Source: Ornithinimicrobium flavum (GTDB lineage: Bacteria; Actinomycetota; Actinomycetes; Actinomycetales; Dermatophilaceae). Taken from it: a stretch of DNA of 64,000 nucleotides. Below, in pieces: positions 61,794 to 64,000 of the stretch. The first letter of the stretch is position 1, and each line of letters begins with the position of its first letter. A program made the position numbers and the translations under genes. Location of the stretch: NCBI RefSeq assembly GCF_004526345.1, contig NZ_CP038213.1, positions 2,232,001 through 2,296,000 on the forward strand, written 5' to 3'. The notes under the pieces were generated by a model. That model saw nothing but the letters and a program-made list of their open reading frames with translations. It was not told the origin of the DNA and did no database searches.

Positions 61794-62309
61794 TCAGCCG
61801 ACCTTGTGCAGCCAGGTCACCGGCGCGCCCTCACCGGCGTGCCGGAAGTGCTCCAGCTCGGCGTCCCACGCCGCACCCAGGGCCCGGTCAAGCTCCGCGG
61901 TGATCGTGGCCGCGCTGCCGGCCGAGGCCTCGAGGATGGCGCGGATGCGGTCCTCGTTGACGACGACGTCACCGTTGGCCGACAGCCGGGCGGTGTGGAC
62001 CCCGAGGGCGGGGGTGTGGGTCCAGCGGACACCGTCGCTCCCGCGGCTGGCTTCCTCGACGACCTCGTACCGCAGGCCGTCCCAGCCGCGCATGGCGCTG
62101 GCGATCGTGGCACCCGTCCCGGCCTCACCGGTCCACGCGAACTCGGTGCGCATGGTGCCGCTCTGCGCCGGCTGAGGCATCCAGTCCAGGCTGACGCGGG
62201 TGTCGAGGACACCCTCGAGCGCCCAGGCGATGTGCGGGCACAGCGCGATGGGCGTGGAGTGGATGAACACCACCCCTCGGGTCATGACTCTGGGCATGAC
62301 AGCGGACAT
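61794..62309 (-). CDS. DUF3145 family protein
   Basis: This protein of 171 aa has the DUF3145 signature TRGVVFIHSTPIALCPHIAWALEG and the closing block ELEHFRHAGEGAPVTWLHKVG. It is common and conserved in actinobacteria near the fab genes, with no known function. ATG 62309 has a GGAGG ribosome-binding site 6 nt upstream; ATG 62285 would fit relatives that start TTRG. It converges with the glycosyltransferase gene. Confidence 0.9.
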   Translation of the reverse strand: MSAVMPRVMTRGVVFIHSTPIALCPHIAWALEGVLDTRVSLDWMPQPAQSGTMRTEFAWTGEAGTGATIASAMRGWDGLRYEVVEEASRGSDGVRWTHTPALGVHTARLSANGDVVVNEDRIRAILEASAGSAATITAELDRALGAAWDAELEHFRHAGEGAPVTWLHKVG

Positions 62310-62484
62310 CCTGGGCCTCCTGTGTGGTGAGGGACGTCTTCCCCAACGCTCTCGACCACGGGTGCAGGCACGGATGACGGCGGCGTGTCATCGCCTCTGT
62401 GCGGTTGTGCGTCACATTGTGCTCGCAAATCACTCCAGGAGCAAGTGCCCCGCGCGCCACATCCCCACCGTGCTAGTTTCAAAC

Positions 62485-62904
62485 ATGCGCGTCGCAGACC
62501 TCATCAAGAAGAAGGGCAGCTCGGTCGTCACCCTGCCGTCCTCCGCGTCCGTCGCGGAGCTGCTGGAGACGCTCGACGACAACAAGATCGGTGCCGTGGT
62601 CGTGCTGGACGGGGACCGGGTGGTCGGCATCGCCTCCGAGCGGGACGTCGTGCACCACCTACGCGGTGGCGCGGACCCGGCTCGCACCCTGGAGCAGGTG
62701 ATGACCAGGGAGGTCCAGACCTGCACCCCCGAGGACGACGTCGTGGACCTCGCCCGGACCATGACCGAGGGCCGCTTCCGACACCTGCCGGTGGTCGGTG
62801 ACGAGGGGCTGCAGGGCATCGTGTCCATCGGCGACGTGGTCAAGGCCCGGCTCGACGCCCTGGAGGCCGAGCGCGACCACCTGGAGTCCTACCTCCGGCA
62901 GTGA
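62485..62904 (+). CDS. CBS-domain protein
   Basis: This protein of 139 aa is made of two CBS motifs: VADLIKKKGSSVVTLPSSASVAELLE (residues 3-28) and VMTREVQTCTPEDDVVDLARTMTEGRFRHLPVVGDEGLQGIVSIGDVVK (about 72-120, shown in part). Together they form one adenosine-nucleotide-binding Bateman module with no effector domain. A C-terminal helix (ARLDALEAERDHLESYLRQ) follows. It probably senses nucleotides for a partner. TAGTTT (62474-62479) ends 5 nt before the ATG. Confidence 0.9.
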   Translation: MRVADLIKKKGSSVVTLPSSASVAELLETLDDNKIGAVVVLDGDRVVGIASERDVVHHLRGGADPARTLEQVMTREVQTCTPEDDVVDLARTMTEGRFRHLPVVGDEGLQGIVSIGDVVKARLDALEAERDHLESYLRQ

Positions 62905-62959
62905 GCCGGCCGTGCCCCTCGTGGCACGTCCGTGCGCCCCGGTAGGATTCCTGGGTCCG

Positions 62960-63033
62960 GGGCCAGTAGCTCAGCCGGTTAGAGCAGCGGACTCATAATC
63001 CGCCGGTCCAGGGTTCAAGCCCCTGCTGGCCCA
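62960..63033 (+). tRNA. tRNA with CAT anticodon (Met or Ile2)
   Basis: This 74-nt cloverleaf has acceptor GGGCCAG/CTGGCCC, D arm GCTC..GAGC, anticodon loop CTCATAA and T loop TTCAAGC. CAT reads Met, or Ile if the C is modified to lysidine. The GGGCC-type acceptor resembles tRNA-Ile2 of related bacteria, but I cannot decide without tool support. Only ACC, not a full CCA, follows. Confidence 0.9.
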
Positions 63034-63129
63034 CCCCGTCCTGCCCGCCCGCCCTCCAAAGGTCACAATGCGGTGACAACCGGCGGAGATGCCTGCTCAA
63101 CAGCGCCCCCCGGCGTTAGGGTGCCCGAC

Positions 63130-63903
63130 ATGAGCGACACCGCCGCGTCACCGGGGACCGGCCTGGGCCAACCCCTGGTCGTCCTGAAGGACGTCAACAA
63201 GCACTTCGGCGACCTGCACGTCCTCAAGGACATCAACCTCACCGTGCACGAGGGTGAGGTGGTCGTCGTCATCGGCCCCTCCGGCTCGGGCAAGTCGACC
63301 CTGTGCCGCACCATCAACCGGCTCGAGTCCTTCGAGTCCGGCTCGATCAGCATCCACGGTGACGAGCTGCCGGAGGAGGGCAAGGCCCTGGCCCGGCTCC
63401 GCGCCGACGTCGGCATGGTCTTCCAGAGCTTCAACCTCTTCAGCCACAAGACGATCCTGGAGAACGTGACGATGGGGCCCGTCAAGGCCCGCGGGGTCAA
63501 GCCCGCCGCGGCCCGCGCCAAGGCCATGGAGCTGCTGGAGCGGGTCGGTGTGGACCACCAGGCCGAGAAGTACCCCGCGCAGCTGTCCGGCGGTCAGCAG
63601 CAGCGGGTGGCGATCGCCCGGTCCCTGGCGATGGAGCCCTCCGTCATGCTCTTCGACGAGCCGACCTCGGCCCTGGACCCCGAGATGATCAACGAGGTCC
63701 TCGACGTCATGACGCAGCTGGCCCGCAGCGGCATGACGATGATCGTGGTGACCCACGAGATGGGCTTCGCCCGCAAGGCCGCCGACCGGGTGGTCTTCAT
63801 GTCCGACGGCGCCATCGTCGAGGAGAACACCCCCGAGGAGTTCTTCACCAACCCGCAGTCCTCGCGAGCCAAGGACTTCCTGGGCAAGATCCTGACCCAC
63901 TGA
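63130..63903 (+). CDS. gluA: Glutamate/polar amino-acid ABC transporter ATPase
   Basis: This 257-residue ATPase of a polar amino-acid importer has Walker [11 protein letters not shown]-loop [10 protein letters not shown], signature [15 protein letters not shown], Walker B VMLFDEP and the switch His in [16 protein letters not shown]. It closely resembles GluA of corynebacterial glutamate uptake. TAGGGT (63117-63122) ends 7 nt before the ATG, so the transcript is probably leaderless. The next gene starts like the matching binding protein. Confidence 0.93.
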   Translation: MSDTAASPGTGLGQPLVVLKDVNKHFGDLHVLKDINLTVHEGEVVVVIGPSGSGKSTLCRTINRLESFESGSISIHGDELPEEGKALARLRADVGMVFQSFNLFSHKTILENVTMGPVKARGVKPAAARAKAMELLERVGVDHQAEKYPAQLSGGQQQRVAIARSLAMEPSVMLFDEPTSALDPEMINEVLDVMTQLARSGMTMIVVTHEMGFARKAADRVVFMSDGAIVEENTPEEFFTNPQSSRAKDFLGKILTH

Positions 63904-63961
63904 CCACGACCGCCGACCTGCTCACCTGCATACCCACGTAACCCGAACGAAGGAGAACCCT

Positions 63962-64000
63962 ATGCGCACCACGAGCTTCCGGATCGCCGCGGTGGTCGCT
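63962..64000 (+). CDS. Start of a solute-binding protein gene (partial)
   Basis: ATG 63962, after GAAGGAGAACCCT, opens MRTTSFRIAAVVA, the beginning of a signal peptide. It is 58 bp downstream of the ABC ATPase in the same direction, the usual position of the GluB-like glutamate-binding lipoprotein. Only 13 codons are inside the window. Confidence 0.65.
   Translation, partial: MRTTSFRIAAVVA

Overview
The window is about 64 kb of high-GC actinobacterial chromosome. The evidence is the base composition, a Micrococcales-like rRNA operon, and actinobacterial families such as FurA-KatA, GuaB1, PpgK, PriA, GlnA2-GlnE, FasR-FabDH-AcpP-FabF, DUF3052 and DUF3145. The best guess from gene content is a member of the Intrasporangiaceae/Ornithinimicrobiaceae. 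That placement is inference, because no database could be searched. Many starts are GTG, genes are packed with GTGA/ATGA overlaps, and many genes appear to have leaderless promoters (TANNNT ending 6-8 nt before the start codon).

Layout. Positions 1-5,500 hold a minus-strand rRNA operon (16S-23S-5S, no spacer tRNAs, 5S cut by the window edge) with two tandem promoters between it and tyrS. Positions 5,600-18,300 are minus-strand housekeeping genes: tyrS, a 3-methyladenine glycosylase, argH-argR with paired ARG boxes, a phosphotransferase, an SDR, pheST, an RNA methyltransferase and infC-rpmI-rplT behind a possible attenuator. One divergent DUF368/PopT-type transporter gene lies among them. Positions 18,600-25,700 carry a giant secreted subtilase (2,112 aa; kelch blades and CWB2 repeats) and an orphan winged-helix regulator, with an operator-like region between them. 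Then come furA-katA, sseB-priA, glnE-glnA2, an alkyltransferase-like gene, map, ppgK, guaB1 and a metallo-hydrolase.

The accessory region is 39,614-43,421. A roughly 3.8-kb element is inserted at the 3' end of the RNase P RNA gene (rnpB). It is bounded by a 30-bp direct repeat (29/30) that duplicates the rnpB 3' end. It carries a 5'-truncated tyrosine recombinase plus four cargo genes: a small unknown protein, a HIRAN-domain protein, an XRE-ImmA/IrrE metallopeptidase and a DUF4411 PIN-like protein. The last two look like a toxin-antitoxin or stress-response pair. This is the best candidate in the window for an under-described system.

The rest is core genome: an acyltransferase, HAD phosphatase, RNB exonuclease, YaaA, lytic transglycosylase, RNase H/phosphatase fusion, zinc-ribbon protein and Nif3. 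tRNA-Val, a peroxiredoxin and DUF3052 follow. The acetyl-CoA/fatty-acid block is aceE-fasR-fabD-fabH-acpP-fabF, with a perfect 17-bp palindrome in the fabD promoter. A GT4 glycosyltransferase, DUF3145, a CBS protein and a CAT-anticodon tRNA come next, and the window ends inside a glutamate-type ABC transporter operon.

Three housekeeping genes contain apparent small indels: pheT (three), aceE (one) and fabH (one, at the catalytic His codon). All look like short base losses and are more likely sequence errors than real pseudogenes.
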